Shown: positions 8,045 to 17,980, counted from the stretch's first letter. The stretch is 23,249 nt of DNA from JAQICB01 sp046482735 (GCA_046482735.1 JAWOEL010000119.1:1-23249); one strand, 5' to 3'. Notes: generated by a model from the sequence alone, not told the origin. Program-made: numbers and translations.

Positions 8045-9403
8045 ATGTTAGATTGGAATCAACTTTTATCACATTCACGTTTAGGCATTGATGAATCAAA
8101 AGAAAAACCATTAAATGCAGCTCGTTCCGAATTTCAACGAGATTACGATCGTATAATATTTTCTTCGCCATTTCGTCGTTTGCAAAACAAAACACAGGTT
8201 TTCCCACTCCCGGGAAGTATTTTTGTACACAACAGACTCACCCATAGTTTAGAAGTAGCTTCGGTCGGCCGTTCGCTTGGTGCACTCATCGCCCAACAAT
8301 TACCGGAATTTGAACACAACATTTCACAATCAAAATTAGATGGCATTGATTCTATTGTATCGTCTGCCTGCCTTGCTCATGATTTAGGAAATCCACCATT
8401 CGGACATTCCGGTGAAAGTGCTATCTCACGATATTTTAAGATTCTGGATACAAATAACATAAAAGATTTAATTCCACCGAACAAATATGAGGATTTAATC
8501 AATTTTGAAGGTAATGCCAATGCGTTTCGTCTACTCACACATCAGTTTACAGGCAGACGAAAAGGCGGTTTTGCATTGACCTATGCTACAATAGGAACAT
8601 TACTTAAATACCCGTGTACATCTACAGATAAAAAAGAAAGCATTTCTCCTTACGAAAAATTTGGTGCATTCCAAACTGAAAAAGAAACTCTACTGCAAGT
8701 TGCACAAAAACTGGGATTGCAAAAAATAAACGCCAACAGCACAGCATTCTGCCGTCACCCATTGGCATTTCTCATGGAAGCAGCAGACGATATTTGTTAT
8801 CAAATAGTAGACATCGAAGACGCTCATCGTCTCGGGATACTTTCCGGCAAAGAAACAAAAGACTTGTTATATGCATTTTTTGATCCACAGCTTGACACAT
8901 CAGCTCTCAGGGAATTAGAGCAAACAATGCTTGATGTAAGCGACGAAAACGAGCAAATTGTTATTCTTCGTTCACGTACCATCAATAAATTAATAGAAGA
9001 TTGCGTTGATGTTTTTTGGAACAACTATGCCGGAATTATGAATGGTACATTCTATTCCTCTCTCACAAAAAACGTTACAGGAGCATCAAAACATGCCTTG
9101 CACGACATTTCTCAATTGGCTCACACCAAAATATACAAAAGCAAAGAAGTTGTCGAAATTCAAATAGCAGGACATAGAATTTTGGGTGAACTTTTACAAG
9201 ATTTTATAGACGCAGCCTTACATAACGACTCGCTCTACACCTCACAGCTACTGCACCTACTTCCCTCACAACTGATTAGTGAATCGGATAGTACATTCGA
9301 GCAGATAATGTCGGTAGTTGATTTCATTTCGGGCATGACTGACGTATATGCTTTGGAAATGTACCGAAAAATTAAAGGTATTTCGTTTAGTGTAATACGG
9401 TAA
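8045..9403 (+). CDS. dgt: Deoxyguanosinetriphosphate triphosphohydrolase (dGTPase)
   Basis: A 452-aa HD-domain dNTP triphosphohydrolase that cleaves dGTP to deoxyguanosine and triphosphate, shaping the dNTP pool. Seen: the N-terminal arginine-rich signature DYDRIIFSSPFRRLQNKTQ, the first metal histidine H67 in NRLTHSLE, the HD pair H112-D113 in CLAHDLGNPPFGHSGE, EGNANAFRLLTHQ, and the later Asp-rich helix MEAADDICYQIVDIEDA with the fourth metal ligand. Length fits the long (E. coli-like or Bacteroidota) forms. The start lies just after TACCTTGC (8018-8025), one base from a -7 box. It is a single gene, divergent from amtB, with a terminator directly after the stop. Confidence 0.94.
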   Translation: MLDWNQLLSHSRLGIDESKEKPLNAARSEFQRDYDRIIFSSPFRRLQNKTQVFPLPGSIFVHNRLTHSLEVASVGRSLGALIAQQLPEFEHNISQSKLDGIDSIVSSACLAHDLGNPPFGHSGESAISRYFKILDTNNIKDLIPPNKYEDLINFEGNANAFRLLTHQFTGRRKGGFALTYATIGTLLKYPCTSTDKKESISPYEKFGAFQTEKETLLQVAQKLGLQKINANSTAFCRHPLAFLMEAADDICYQIVDIEDAHRLGILSGKETKDLLYAFFDPQLDTSALRELEQTMLDVSDENEQIVILRSRTINKLIEDCVDVFWNNYAGIMNGTFYSSLTKNVTGASKHALHDISQLAHTKIYKSKEVVEIQIAGHRILGELLQDFIDAALHNDSLYTSQLLHLLPSQLISESDSTFEQIMSVVDFISGMTDVYALEMYRKIKGISFSVIR

Positions 9404-9406
9404 AAA

Positions 9407-9437
9407 AAAGCGATTCCTACACATAGAAATCGCTTTT
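9407..9437. terminator. Bidirectional terminator between dgt and the PorP-like gene
   Basis: The 12-base arms AAAAGCGATTCC (9407-9418) and GAAATCGCTTTT (9426-9437) pair with one mismatch. The A-run before and T-run after give a T-tail in both directions, serving the two convergent genes. The stem begins 4 bp after the dgt stop. Confidence 0.85.
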
Positions 9438-9459
9438 AAATTATATTAACCACTTTTTT

Positions 9460-10503
9460 TTAAAACATACCGAGAGGTGACGAAGTTTGTTTACCGGTTC
9501 TGTTTAAAAAATACGACAGAGATATTTCATTACGTCCCATATTAAACGGACCTTCTTTAAGCATACTTTGTCCAAAGCCATAACTATATCCAAGAGCATA
9601 CGCATCATATCGCAATCCTAATATAAACGATGCTGTTTTTCCTTCGACACTATACCATGAGCCTATACTTATCTGTAATTTGTCTGAAGCAGATTCCGTA
9701 TCAGATTTATCTTGCAACTGTGCAGAAGATTCAGATACCGAAACTGCATAATCCAGATATAAACCAACAAAATTGGTACGACTACCACCTTGCCATGAAC
9801 TCATAAATTGTGGAGACACCGAAATTGCGTGTATTGTTTGTGACTTCAATCCCATTATAAAATTGGTGCGACTATCAAGTTCCGCTTCTGATTGATTCAT
9901 AAAATTAAACACCGGATCATAAAAATGAAATCCGGAAATACCGGCAAAAAACTGTATACTATCCACAACAGGTTTGGTATGCCAAAAAACACCATATGTA
10001 GCATCAATAATAGATGACACATCATTATGTAAAACCTCTCCGGTTTCGTTAAAATCACCAAACCTGCCTGCAATATATTGATCGCCAAAAGTCATTGCTG
10101 AATAATCTATTGTTGAATTTCTATATCCGGTTCCCAAAGAAAGAGACAAAGAATTAAAATCATCAAGCAAAAGCGTATAACCGGCAGCAAGACCAACATC
10201 ATGCGTGGTGAATGCACCGGAACGGTCATAATAATAAAACAGACCGAGATCTAATTTTCCGCGTTCATTCCACATAACAGGAGAATGTGCTGACAATCGG
10301 GCTGTTTTATACCCGTCATCTATACCTGCCCACTGACTTGAATATCCTACATTTATCACCATATCTTGACTCACGCCCATAATAGCAGGATTCAATAAAA
10401 GAGGTGTACTGTATGGTTGCGAAAAACTTACATCTTGTGCAAATGAAACTCCTGAAAAAATAAGTATCAGAATTATACTATATATGTTATGTATTAATCT
10501 CAT
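9460..10503 (-). CDS. PorP/SprF family type IX secretion membrane protein
   Basis: A 347-aa outer-membrane beta-barrel protein of the PorP/SprF family. Residues 1-22 are a signal peptide (...GVSFA-Q), followed by the family hallmark DVSFSQPYSTPLLLNPAIMG. The rest is alternating beta-strand sequence ending in aromatic-rich strands (NEISLSYFLNR). Family members help export or anchor T9SS cargo, and a copy is often encoded next to a large cargo protein with a gliding-type (CHU_C) C-terminal domain. That is the case here: the start is 36 bp after the stop of the 1283-aa gene on the same strand, so the two are very likely cotranscribed and functionally paired. Confidence 0.93.
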   Translation of the reverse strand: MRLIHNIYSIILILIFSGVSFAQDVSFSQPYSTPLLLNPAIMGVSQDMVINVGYSSQWAGIDDGYKTARLSAHSPVMWNERGKLDLGLFYYYDRSGAFTTHDVGLAAGYTLLLDDFNSLSLSLGTGYRNSTIDYSAMTFGDQYIAGRFGDFNETGEVLHNDVSSIIDATYGVFWHTKPVVDSIQFFAGISGFHFYDPVFNFMNQSEAELDSRTNFIMGLKSQTIHAISVSPQFMSSWQGGSRTNFVGLYLDYAVSVSESSAQLQDKSDTESASDKLQISIGSWYSVEGKTASFILGLRYDAYALGYSYGFGQSMLKEGPFNMGRNEISLSYFLNRTGKQTSSPLGMF

Positions 10504-10539
10504 ATCGTAACTATTTTAATCGTGTTTAAATTTTATTGT

Positions 10540-13500
10540 TTATCGTACTAAATTCACTATACCTTTATCTTCAAATGTATTACCATCGGTATATGTTCCT
10601 TTCACATAATACACATAAGCTCCCTGCGGTAATTTTTCACCGGTAGATAAAAGCGTTCCGTCCCATCCAAAATCTTTATCCTGAGAAGAAAATACTTTTT
10701 GACCACTTCGGGAAAATATAGTAAGCGAAAAATCAACGGTTTCCTGAGCATATACATAAAATTCGTCATTGCGTCCGTCATTATTCGGGGTGAACGAATT
10801 TGGCACCCAAAAATCGGGCGTAATAACTTCTATCGAAACAGTATCCGAATTTTCACAACCATGCATATCCACACCACGCAAAACATAGTCAACCGACTCT
10901 TCGGGAGATGCTACAGGATTATAAATTCCTTCATTATTGAGACCATTCCATGGACTCCACTCAAACTGAAGGGCACCCGAGCCATACAATTGTACAGACT
11001 CACCTTTTGCTATAGTTATTTCTTTCTTATGATCATGTATATATGCCCGCACGTCAGGTAACTGATGAACAGTTACCGTCACCTCATCATACACAAAATC
11101 ACAACCTTTATAATTTGTTGCTAAACTATAAACAGTAGATTCTGTAGGAGATACAAATGGATTTGCGATTTTTGTATCAGAGATATGCGTCGCAGGCAAC
11201 CACGAATAATTTTGTCCCTCAATATATCCGGCACCTATTTGTACCGAATCACCATAACATATTTCCACATCAACACCGGCATTAGCAACTGCAGGTTTCA
11301 GCATTGTTACAGATACCGTATCTGTTCCTACACACCCATTTACGTCGGTAACAGTAACAACATAGCTTGTATGATCGGCAACCGGGCATGCTGTTGGATT
11401 TGCAGTATTAGGATTATCTAATGTTGTTGACGGATACCAGGAATACAAGGCATCGGGTATTGTTTGTCCTCCTATAGACAAACATCTGTCAGCACAAACA
11501 GTATCATCTTGAATAACACTCGGAACAGGTAATTTATCAATTTCTATTGTTTGCGTTATACTACTACTACAATACTCACTTGAAACTTCAAATGTAACCT
11601 TCTTGTCTCCGCCTGATGAATATGCAACCTCTGATGGCATTTGTACCTGTGAAGTTTTCGGTTGAGCATCATGCCCGAAATCCCAATTATACGACCAGTT
11701 TTTCCCACTCAACATTGGTGACACTGTAGAAGAGAAACTAACAAAATCTCCTGCACAATTTTGCTCATCAGCATTTGAAGTAAATGATATATTTGGTGTT
11801 GGATGAATGGTGACATAATCTTCAAACGTATTAGAACATGCACCAACCGAAATTGTTTGCGTTACCAGATATTCTCCTGCTTCTTCAAACACAAAAACAG
11901 GCTGTTCATCTACCGAACTGTTAACAGACTGATTGGTTCCAAAATCCCAGGCATACCCATCAGCTGATTCTGTTCCTTGGTTATTAAACTGAACTTCTGA
12001 ACCATCACAATAAGGTTCTGTTACAGAAAAACCAACTTCCGGAGATTGAGTAACAGCAACAGGATATTCCACCGTATTTGAACACAACGCATCAGAAACA
12101 GTTAATGAAACCTGAGCAGTACGTGACACTCCCGCAAACACAACACTATCAATAGAAGATGTGGTATGTATTTGAGGAACAACATCATCACCAAAATCCC
12201 AGGCATAGTTCCAATTGCTGGCATCTGCCGGTTCTACAGACGCACTGTACGCTTCTTTTACTCCGGTACACACTGCATTATTACCCGTAATTGTAATATC
12301 AGGTATTGGGTGAACTACCACTGTGTGTCGTGATGTATCAGTACAAAGACCTTCCGAAACAGCTAATTCCACCGTATATGTTCCGGGATTATTATATGTA
12401 AAAGTCGGATTTTGTCCGGTTGTAGTATTTCCCGATTGCGAAGAACCAAAATCCCACTCATACGAATCCGCCGTTGTACCATGATTATGGAATGTCAACT
12501 CAGCACCTTCGCAATTTGGCGATATAACAGAAAAGTCAGCATCCGGTGATTTTTCCACCTCTACGTTTACCACCTCACTATTAGAACAATGTGCATCGGA
12601 AACAGATAACGACACCGGCACAGTTCGGGAATTTCCTTCAAACACAACATGTTCTACCTGCTGAGAAGTAGAAGACTGAGGTTTCACATTATTACCAAAA
12701 TCCCAGTCATATTGCCACGGACCGGCATCTACCGGTGTTACATCAGCAGAAAAAGAATACTCAGCATTGGTACACACAGCAGAAGGTGCTGTTATAGAAA
12801 TATCAGGTACCGGGTAAATAGTAACCGCTTTTTGTCCTGATTTAAAACAACTACTATTGTCAACATCAACAGTAACCATTCGTATGCCGGGAGAATCATA
12901 GGTAATATAAATTGTACCGTCACTATACGATGAATCAACAACACCGGAACCAAAATCCCAGGTAAAGTTTAAATTTCCACCTAAGTCACTAAACATAACC
13001 GTTTCTCCTACACAAGCCGAACCGGAAGTTTCAAACGTAAGCTCCTGTTCGCAGGCACACAGTGAGGTTAATTTTATATCTTTTGTATCATATGTCAAGC
13101 CCGGATCCGATTGAGGATTCACCGAAGGATTTCCGGAATATATGGTTTGTGAAGGCATTTCATTACACGTTTCTTCCTCTAATGCGAACCCAACTGTTCG
13201 TTCATTACACAAAGTATTTCCGCTACTTCCAGTTTTAATAACATAAAAGTCATAATCTCCGCCAACAGAAAAACTGTTAGTTAACGCAAACATAGTTACA
13301 GAGTTATCCGGATTGGGGTAAATAAACTTTCCTCTATCAACCTCTTCATCACCAAATATTGCTGCTTTTTCAAGAGTCATATCTTGTGCCAATCTTACAA
13401 ACAAAATATCCTCTTCTCCGGCAGAGGCAGAATACGATTTATCGGTATACCCGGTAAACACATATCCGTCTGAGACAGTAGCTACATCAGTTATATAAAA

Positions 13501-14391
13501 ATCAGCCGTATTTTCAATACCATATTCATATGCAACAGAATTTTCTCCGTTCGAATCAGTTTTAATAATAACTTTACCATTTGTAGGATTTGACACCGCA
13601 CTTGCACCAATCACAAAATCACCATTTTTTCCTTGCGTCAACTGAACATTGGTTACACGTGCCTCACCGCCTTGATCAAAAGGGACACCATAAAATTTTT
13701 CACCAATCCCTGTTGAATTTAAATTTTCATCAACCTGTTTAATAAACATATATCGGTTATCCTCAGCTGTACCTGCTAAAAATATATTTCCTGCATCATT
13801 CACAAACACATCTGTCGTCACAGACGATGAATGCTGTTCCGATAAATTTGCACGAAATTGAAAATCATTATCAAAAGAAACAATATTAGTCCGGGTTCCT
13901 CCTACTTGATATACTATTAATATATATCCATTAGCTGTACGTACCAAATCGTACGACCCCATTTCATTAATTTGAATATTCACATAATTCCTGTCTGTAA
14001 AAGAGTCACTATTTCTGTTATAATTCAAAATATGAATATAATCTTCATTATTTCTATGCAGAACGACCACATAATTCTCATCAGTTTCCGTAGAATTATT
14101 AGCTTCACATGCAGCTATCGGTTGAAAATCCCAATTAGTATTCGAAATATTTTTTGCCCAGGAATAATTTCCTGATTGATCCGTACGCATTAAAAATATT
14201 TCTGACGAACTACTAAAACTATTGGAAATTCCATACACCACATACCCGTCTTCTGCTATAGTCGGAGAAACATAGGCTATAGAATCATCGCCGGTTCCCC
14301 CAAACGCTCCCTCGGTATTGAGTTGTGCAAACGCAGCTGAACTCAAAACCAAAACACTTACAATTACATTACAAATAAATTTCATATACAT
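10540..14391 (-). CDS. Giant PKD-repeat T9SS cargo protein with gliding-type C-terminal domain
   Basis: A 1283-aa secreted protein. A signal peptide covers residues 1-22 (start M1 or M3). Residues 23 to about 440 look like a beta-propeller built from 'FGGTGDDs...DGYvv.G.s' repeats. Six PKD-type Ig folds follow, each with a WDFG motif starting at residues 478, 563, 646, 731, 815 and 903 (spacing about 85), with conserved Cys pairs suggesting disulfides. Two to three more Ig-like modules (about 955-1190) precede the sorting domain at about 1196-1283 (VPNSFTPNNDGRNDEFYV ... LPQGAYVYYVKGTY), the gliding motility-associated type-B signal for T9SS export. The likely role is a surface adhesin or matrix/gliding component; no catalytic domain is seen. 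It is paired with the downstream PorP/SprF gene. Confidence 0.92.
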   Translation of the reverse strand: MYMKFICNVIVSVLVLSSAAFAQLNTEGAFGGTGDDSIAYVSPTIAEDGYVVYGISNSFSSSSEIFLMRTDQSGNYSWAKNISNTNWDFQPIAACEANNSTETDENYVVVLHRNNEDYIHILNYNRNSDSFTDRNYVNIQINEMGSYDLVRTANGYILIVYQVGGTRTNIVSFDNDFQFRANLSEQHSSSVTTDVFVNDAGNIFLAGTAEDNRYMFIKQVDENLNSTGIGEKFYGVPFDQGGEARVTNVQLTQGKNGDFVIGASAVSNPTNGKVIIKTDSNGENSVAYEYGIENTADFYITDVATVSDGYVFTGYTDKSYSASAGEEDILFVRLAQDMTLEKAAIFGDEEVDRGKFIYPNPDNSVTMFALTNSFSVGGDYDFYVIKTGSSGNTLCNERTVGFALEEETCNEMPSQTIYSGNPSVNPQSDPGLTYDTKDIKLTSLCACEQELTFETSGSACVGETVMFSDLGGNLNFTWDFGSGVVDSSYSDGTIYITYDSPGIRMVTVDVDNSSCFKSGQKAVTIYPVPDISITAPSAVCTNAEYSFSADVTPVDAGPWQYDWDFGNNVKPQSSTSQQVEHVVFEGNSRTVPVSLSVSDAHCSNSEVVNVEVEKSPDADFSVISPNCEGAELTFHNHGTTADSYEWDFGSSQSGNTTTGQNPTFTYNNPGTYTVELAVSEGLCTDTSRHTVVVHPIPDITITGNNAVCTGVKEAYSASVEPADASNWNYAWDFGDDVVPQIHTTSSIDSVVFAGVSRTAQVSLTVSDALCSNTVEYPVAVTQSPEVGFSVTEPYCDGSEVQFNNQGTESADGYAWDFGTNQSVNSSVDEQPVFVFEEAGEYLVTQTISVGACSNTFEDYVTIHPTPNISFTSNADEQNCAGDFVSFSSTVSPMLSGKNWSYNWDFGHDAQPKTSQVQMPSEVAYSSGGDKKVTFEVSSEYCSSSITQTIEIDKLPVPSVIQDDTVCADRCLSIGGQTIPDALYSWYPSTTLDNPNTANPTACPVADHTSYVVTVTDVNGCVGTDTVSVTMLKPAVANAGVDVEICYGDSVQIGAGYIEGQNYSWLPATHISDTKIANPFVSPTESTVYSLATNYKGCDFVYDEVTVTVHQLPDVRAYIHDHKKEITIAKGESVQLYGSGALQFEWSPWNGLNNEGIYNPVASPEESVDYVLRGVDMHGCENSDTVSIEVITPDFWVPNSFTPNNDGRNDEFYVYAQETVDFSLTIFSRSGQKVFSSQDKDFGWDGTLLSTGEKLPQGAYVYYVKGTYTDGNTFEDKGIVNLVR

Positions 14392-14444
14392 TTCCTTTTA
14401 AAATTATTTTTTTCTCGTTTTCCAAATTTCATTCCATTATTCTA

Positions 14445-14478
14445 CAAAAATATAATTTTTTTCACAAAAAATCTCCAA
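14445..14478 (-). promoter_or_regulatory. Candidate promoter of the PKD protein / PorP operon
   Basis: On the minus strand, TTG (14476-14478), a 23-bp spacer and TATTTTTG (14445-14452) fit the Bacteroidota TTG-N17-23-TAnnTTTG pattern at its upper spacing limit, about 54 bp before the start codon. The sequence is very AT-rich, so chance matches are possible. Confidence 0.35.
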
Positions 14479-14503
14479 TATACACATATCATCATAAAAA
14501 AGT

Positions 14504-16279
14504 CTACAATTCAACCCAATCACCATACTCACGAATAAGCTGCACTAATTGTTCGATTGCCTCATCTTCAGGAATACCTTTGTGCATAAGTTCTTGTTTG
14601 CGATACAGATTTACTTTTCCTGCTCCGGCACCAATATATCCATAGTCAGCATCAGCCATTTCGCCCGGTCCGTTTACCACACAGCCCATTACGGCAATTT
14701 TCAGCCCTTTGAGATGAGCTGTACGGGCTTTTACTTTAGACAATGAATCCTCAATATTAAACAAGGTTCGCCCACAGGAAGGGCACGATATAAACTCTGT
14801 TTTGGAAAATCGTGCCCGCGATGCTTGTAAAATTGAAAAAGACAAATCTACTGCTTCGTGCGACGAAAGTTGTTCGCTTTCTATATATAACCCATCCAAA
14901 AAACCATCAACACACAATCCGCCGGCAATAATTGATGAACGAATGTGTATAGTTTCTCGTGATTGATAATTCATCTGCAATTCTAAAATAACCGGTGGTT
15001 TATATGAAGCTGTTCGAAGTTTTTCATACAATTCATGCACCTGATGAATAACAGCTTTATCAGCTGTTTTAAAGAAGATTATCGCTCCTTTTTGCAATAT
15101 ATGTGCATCAAAACCCGACAGTTCATGTTCATGAATTACAACAACACATTCACCGGCATCATGTAATCGGGAGTATTCAACTACAGAATACACCGGAATC
15201 GATTGTGCAGTGTGTGCCGAACACCATTCAGTATCAGAAATAATCCAATCAGCAGAGGTATCAGAATCCCGGCTACACACAATGGGCGGAAATTCACCGC
15301 CGACAGAACATATCGGATGAGACAATTTTTTAATGTAAGACACAAAATCCGAAGCCACATTACACATTCGCGGTTGCGGGGAATAATCGGAAAATACCTC
15401 ATTGCGAAACGTAACAATTTCCCGGCATACCGGTATTTCCTTTTCCGGTGCTTCGGTCAAAGACACACGAATAGTATCGCCAATGCCATCCAATAATAAC
15501 GTACCAATTCCTACCGCCGATTTTATACGACCGTCCTCATCAGCCCCCGCTTCCGTTACGCCAATATGGAGCGGATACACACAATTTTCCTGTATCATCC
15601 GTTGAGCAAGCAAACGATACGCATGAATCATAGTGCGGGTATTACTCGATTTTACGGAACACACAATTGCATCAAAACCGTCTTCTTTAAAAATCTTCAC
15701 AAACTCCATCATACTTTCTACCATACCTTCCGGTGTGTTTCCATAACGAGCAATAATGCGTTTCGACAAAGAACCATGATTTACCCCAACCCGAATAGCA
15801 ACATTGTGTTTCGTACACTCAGCAATAAGAGGAAGGAGATTCTCTCGAATTGCCCCTAACTCCCGATTGTACTCCTCATCTGTCCACTCCGTTTTCGAAG
15901 AATTGATATAATTCCCCGGATTAATCCGCACCCTTTCTATATACCGGGCAGACACAAGTGCCGCATTAGGATTAAAATGAATATCAGCAATTACCGGTTG
16001 AGAATATCCTTTCCGAACTAATTGTTCCTTTATTATTTTCAAAGCCTCCGCTTCGCGAACACCCTGTGCAGTCAGACGAACCATATCTGCCCCCGCATCG
16101 AAAATACGCATACACTGAGCAACACTTTCATCTATATTATTTGTATTCGTATTCGTCATTGACTGAGTTGCAACAGGATTGGTACCACCAAGCAAAACAC
16201 CTCCAACAGATACTGTTGGAACAGAAATACGAGAATACAAAAAAGAATCACAAGGAGTAGTATGAGAATTATCAGTCAT
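14504..16279 (-). CDS. ispG: 4-hydroxy-3-methylbut-2-enyl diphosphate synthase IspG, long form
   Basis: A 591-aa iron-sulfur enzyme of the MEP isoprenoid pathway that reductively converts MEcPP to HMBPP. The N-terminal TIM-barrel half has VGGVLLGGTNPVATQSMTNT, GADMVRLTAQG and the RINPGNY loop. The C-terminal half carries the [4Fe-4S] ligands C499 and C502 (SCPSCGRT), C533 (MGCVVNGPGE) and the conserved E540. The protein is roughly 200 residues longer than the E. coli type because of a central insertion (about 290-460) between barrel and cluster domains; this three-domain form is known from plants and Bacteroidota/Chlamydiae, so the length is normal for the phylum. The gene stands alone, divergent from the permease gene. 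Confidence 0.96.
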   Translation of the reverse strand: MTDNSHTTPCDSFLYSRISVPTVSVGGVLLGGTNPVATQSMTNTNTNNIDESVAQCMRIFDAGADMVRLTAQGVREAEALKIIKEQLVRKGYSQPVIADIHFNPNAALVSARYIERVRINPGNYINSSKTEWTDEEYNRELGAIRENLLPLIAECTKHNVAIRVGVNHGSLSKRIIARYGNTPEGMVESMMEFVKIFKEDGFDAIVCSVKSSNTRTMIHAYRLLAQRMIQENCVYPLHIGVTEAGADEDGRIKSAVGIGTLLLDGIGDTIRVSLTEAPEKEIPVCREIVTFRNEVFSDYSPQPRMCNVASDFVSYIKKLSHPICSVGGEFPPIVCSRDSDTSADWIISDTEWCSAHTAQSIPVYSVVEYSRLHDAGECVVVIHEHELSGFDAHILQKGAIIFFKTADKAVIHQVHELYEKLRTASYKPPVILELQMNYQSRETIHIRSSIIAGGLCVDGFLDGLYIESEQLSSHEAVDLSFSILQASRARFSKTEFISCPSCGRTLFNIEDSLSKVKARTAHLKGLKIAVMGCVVNGPGEMADADYGYIGAGAGKVNLYRKQELMHKGIPEDEAIEQLVQLIREYGDWVEL

Positions 16280-16296
16280 ATCATTAAAATTTTATA

Positions 16297-16324
16297 CAAA
16301 TGTACTATCAATTTTGAGATACAA
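16297..16324 (-). promoter_or_regulatory. Candidate promoter of ispG
   Basis: On the minus strand, TTG (16322-16324), a 17-bp spacer and TACATTTG (16297-16304) fit the Bacteroidota promoter pattern exactly. This implies a leader of only about 11 nt before the ispG start at 16279. Confidence 0.45.
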
Positions 16325-16361
16325 TATGTAAGTTTCAGAAAAAAACGTCGTTTAAACGAAT

Positions 16362-17630
16362 ATGAAATGGATAACAGACTATTTTTCTGAATTACTGTAT
16401 TTAACCAATGAGATGTCTCCGTATTTATTACTGGGATTCCTTATTGCCGGTGTTCTACACGTGGTAATACGGAAAGATTTGATACGAAAATATGTCGGGA
16501 AAAATAACATAAAATCCGTGATTTACGCTGCATTTCTCGGTATTCCACTTCCGCTGTGCTCTTGCGGTGTAATACCAACCGGCATATCATTCAAAAAAGA
16601 AGGAGCATCAAACGGGGCAACTGTTTCGTTTTTAATATCAACCCCACAAACCGGAGTCGATTCTATAATGATAACCTATTCCATGCTCGGGCTTCCTTTT
16701 GCCATTATCAGACCAATTGTGGCACTTGTATCGGGAGTATTTGGTGGATTTATCACCTCGAAATTACCACAGACAGAAACACACAATCAAGAAGCAAACA
16801 CAGACGAAACCTGCACAGACGGATGCTCAACAGAAGAACGTCCTGCCACAAACGGGAAATCAAAAATATACAACATACTCTACTATGGTTTTGTGGAATT
16901 TATGGAAGACATTGCCAAATGGCTTGTTATCGGATTACTCTTAGCAGCTTTTCTTTCCGTTATTATTCCCGATAATTTTTTCTCAGCTCATATAGACAAT
17001 CCGATTGTTGGCATGCTCTTAATTTTAGCTGCCTCTATCCCACTCTATATTTGTGCAACCGGATCGGTACCACTTGCTGCCGTGTTACTCATGAAAGGCA
17101 TTTCACCCGGAGCAGCCTTAGTATTTTTAATGGCAGGACCCGCAACAAATATTGCAACCCTCACCGTACTCAACAAATCACTCGGCAGAAAAGCAACACT
17201 TAGTTATTTATTTTCCATCATTATTTCCGCCCTCGGTTTTGGCTTATTAGTCGATTATACCCTTCCGCGAGAGTGGTTCGAGATTATACATGAATCAGGA
17301 CACATTCACAACGAAATACTTCCTGCATGGTTACAATGGGGCTCAACAATTATATTAACACTTTTATTACTTAATGCATTATTCAAAAAATATACTATTA
17401 TGTGGTTTTCCCGAAAAAAAACAATCGATTCAAACCTTACACTCAAGGTAGATGGCATGACCTGCAATCATTGTAAAGCAACAATAGAAAAACATGTTGG
17501 GGCAATTAAAGGAGTGCAATCGGTTGAAGTCATACTCTCATCCAAAGAAGTTCACATTTCCGGCACAAACATTCCTCTCAAAAAAGTTCAGGATACTATT
17601 ACTGAATTGGGGTATACGGTTGTTTTGTGA
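16362..17630 (+). CDS. SO_0444-type Cu/Zn efflux permease with C-terminal HMA domain
   Basis: A 422-aa inner-membrane permease of the DUF318/ArsP-like superfamily, most like the SO_0444 family linked to copper/zinc efflux. Two four-to-five-helix halves are visible. The first has the Cys motif PLCSCGVIP (C66, C68) and the mirrored second half has PLYICATGSVP. A Cys/Glu/Asp-rich cytosolic loop (about 135-165, with DETCTDGCSTEE) separates them and could bind metal. Residues about 354-422 form a heavy-metal-associated domain with MTCNHC (C368, C371) at the metal site, a fold otherwise seen in CopZ and P-type ATPases. The natural reading is that the HMA domain delivers or senses Cu or Zn for export; the substrate is inferred. 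No regulator is adjacent. Confidence 0.88.
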   Translation: MKWITDYFSELLYLTNEMSPYLLLGFLIAGVLHVVIRKDLIRKYVGKNNIKSVIYAAFLGIPLPLCSCGVIPTGISFKKEGASNGATVSFLISTPQTGVDSIMITYSMLGLPFAIIRPIVALVSGVFGGFITSKLPQTETHNQEANTDETCTDGCSTEERPATNGKSKIYNILYYGFVEFMEDIAKWLVIGLLLAAFLSVIIPDNFFSAHIDNPIVGMLLILAASIPLYICATGSVPLAAVLLMKGISPGAALVFLMAGPATNIATLTVLNKSLGRKATLSYLFSIIISALGFGLLVDYTLPREWFEIIHESGHIHNEILPAWLQWGSTIILTLLLLNALFKKYTIMWFSRKKTIDSNLTLKVDGMTCNHCKATIEKHVGAIKGVQSVEVILSSKEVHISGTNIPLKKVQDTITELGYTVVL

Positions 17631-17643
17631 ATTATCCTCCTTC

Positions 17644-17682
17644 CCCCGTTCAGGGGTGTAATTTCTACTGCCCTTGCAGGGC
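17644..17682. repeat. Two GC-rich hairpins after the permease gene
   Basis: CCCC-GTTCA-GGGG (17644-17656) and GCCCT-TGC-AGGGC (17670-17682). Neither has a T-tail. The second abuts the larger repeat P copy 1 and resembles GCCCT-GAA-AGGGC beside P copy 2 (22266-22278). Confidence 0.6.
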
Positions 17683-17876
17683 GAAATTGAATTTAATACC
17701 GTTTTTTACCCCAAGGCGTTGCCATTGGGCTGAATTAGTATAGATCCGCTAAAGCGAGATACAACTTTCAGCCTATTTTGCGTTAAATACATGTTGTACA
17801 AAAATAACAACATAACACACACAATATAACGCCACAAAGTGGCAGTATAATATAGCCCAATGGCAACGCCTTGGGA
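17680..17876. repeat. Structured repeat P, copy 1
   Basis: A non-coding element found again at 22043-22240 in the same orientation. An outer perfect 22-bp inverted repeat (17710-17731 with 17854-17875) encloses CGCT-AA-AGCG, ATGTTGT/ACAACAT and GCCAC-AAA-GTGGC hairpins plus the conserved strand ACAACTTTCAGCCTATTTTG. It looks like a Bacteroidota REP-like palindromic element; no RAYT transposase is in the window. It lies between the permease and the 148-aa gene, in a 350-bp stretch without a gene. Confidence 0.8.
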
Positions 17877-17980
17877 TATTGTTTTTTTATGATTGTTAAA
17901 ACGGTATAAAACGGATATTAATAAAAATTAATGGGAGAAATGAAAAGGCTAACGTTCCGCAGTAAACTAAACCATAACAA

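Noticed and set aside
15181..15859. Several 65-97-aa plus- and minus-strand frames within ispG
   Set aside because: All are shadows of the long, fully supported ispG frame; the apparent insertion is the known central domain of the long IspG form.
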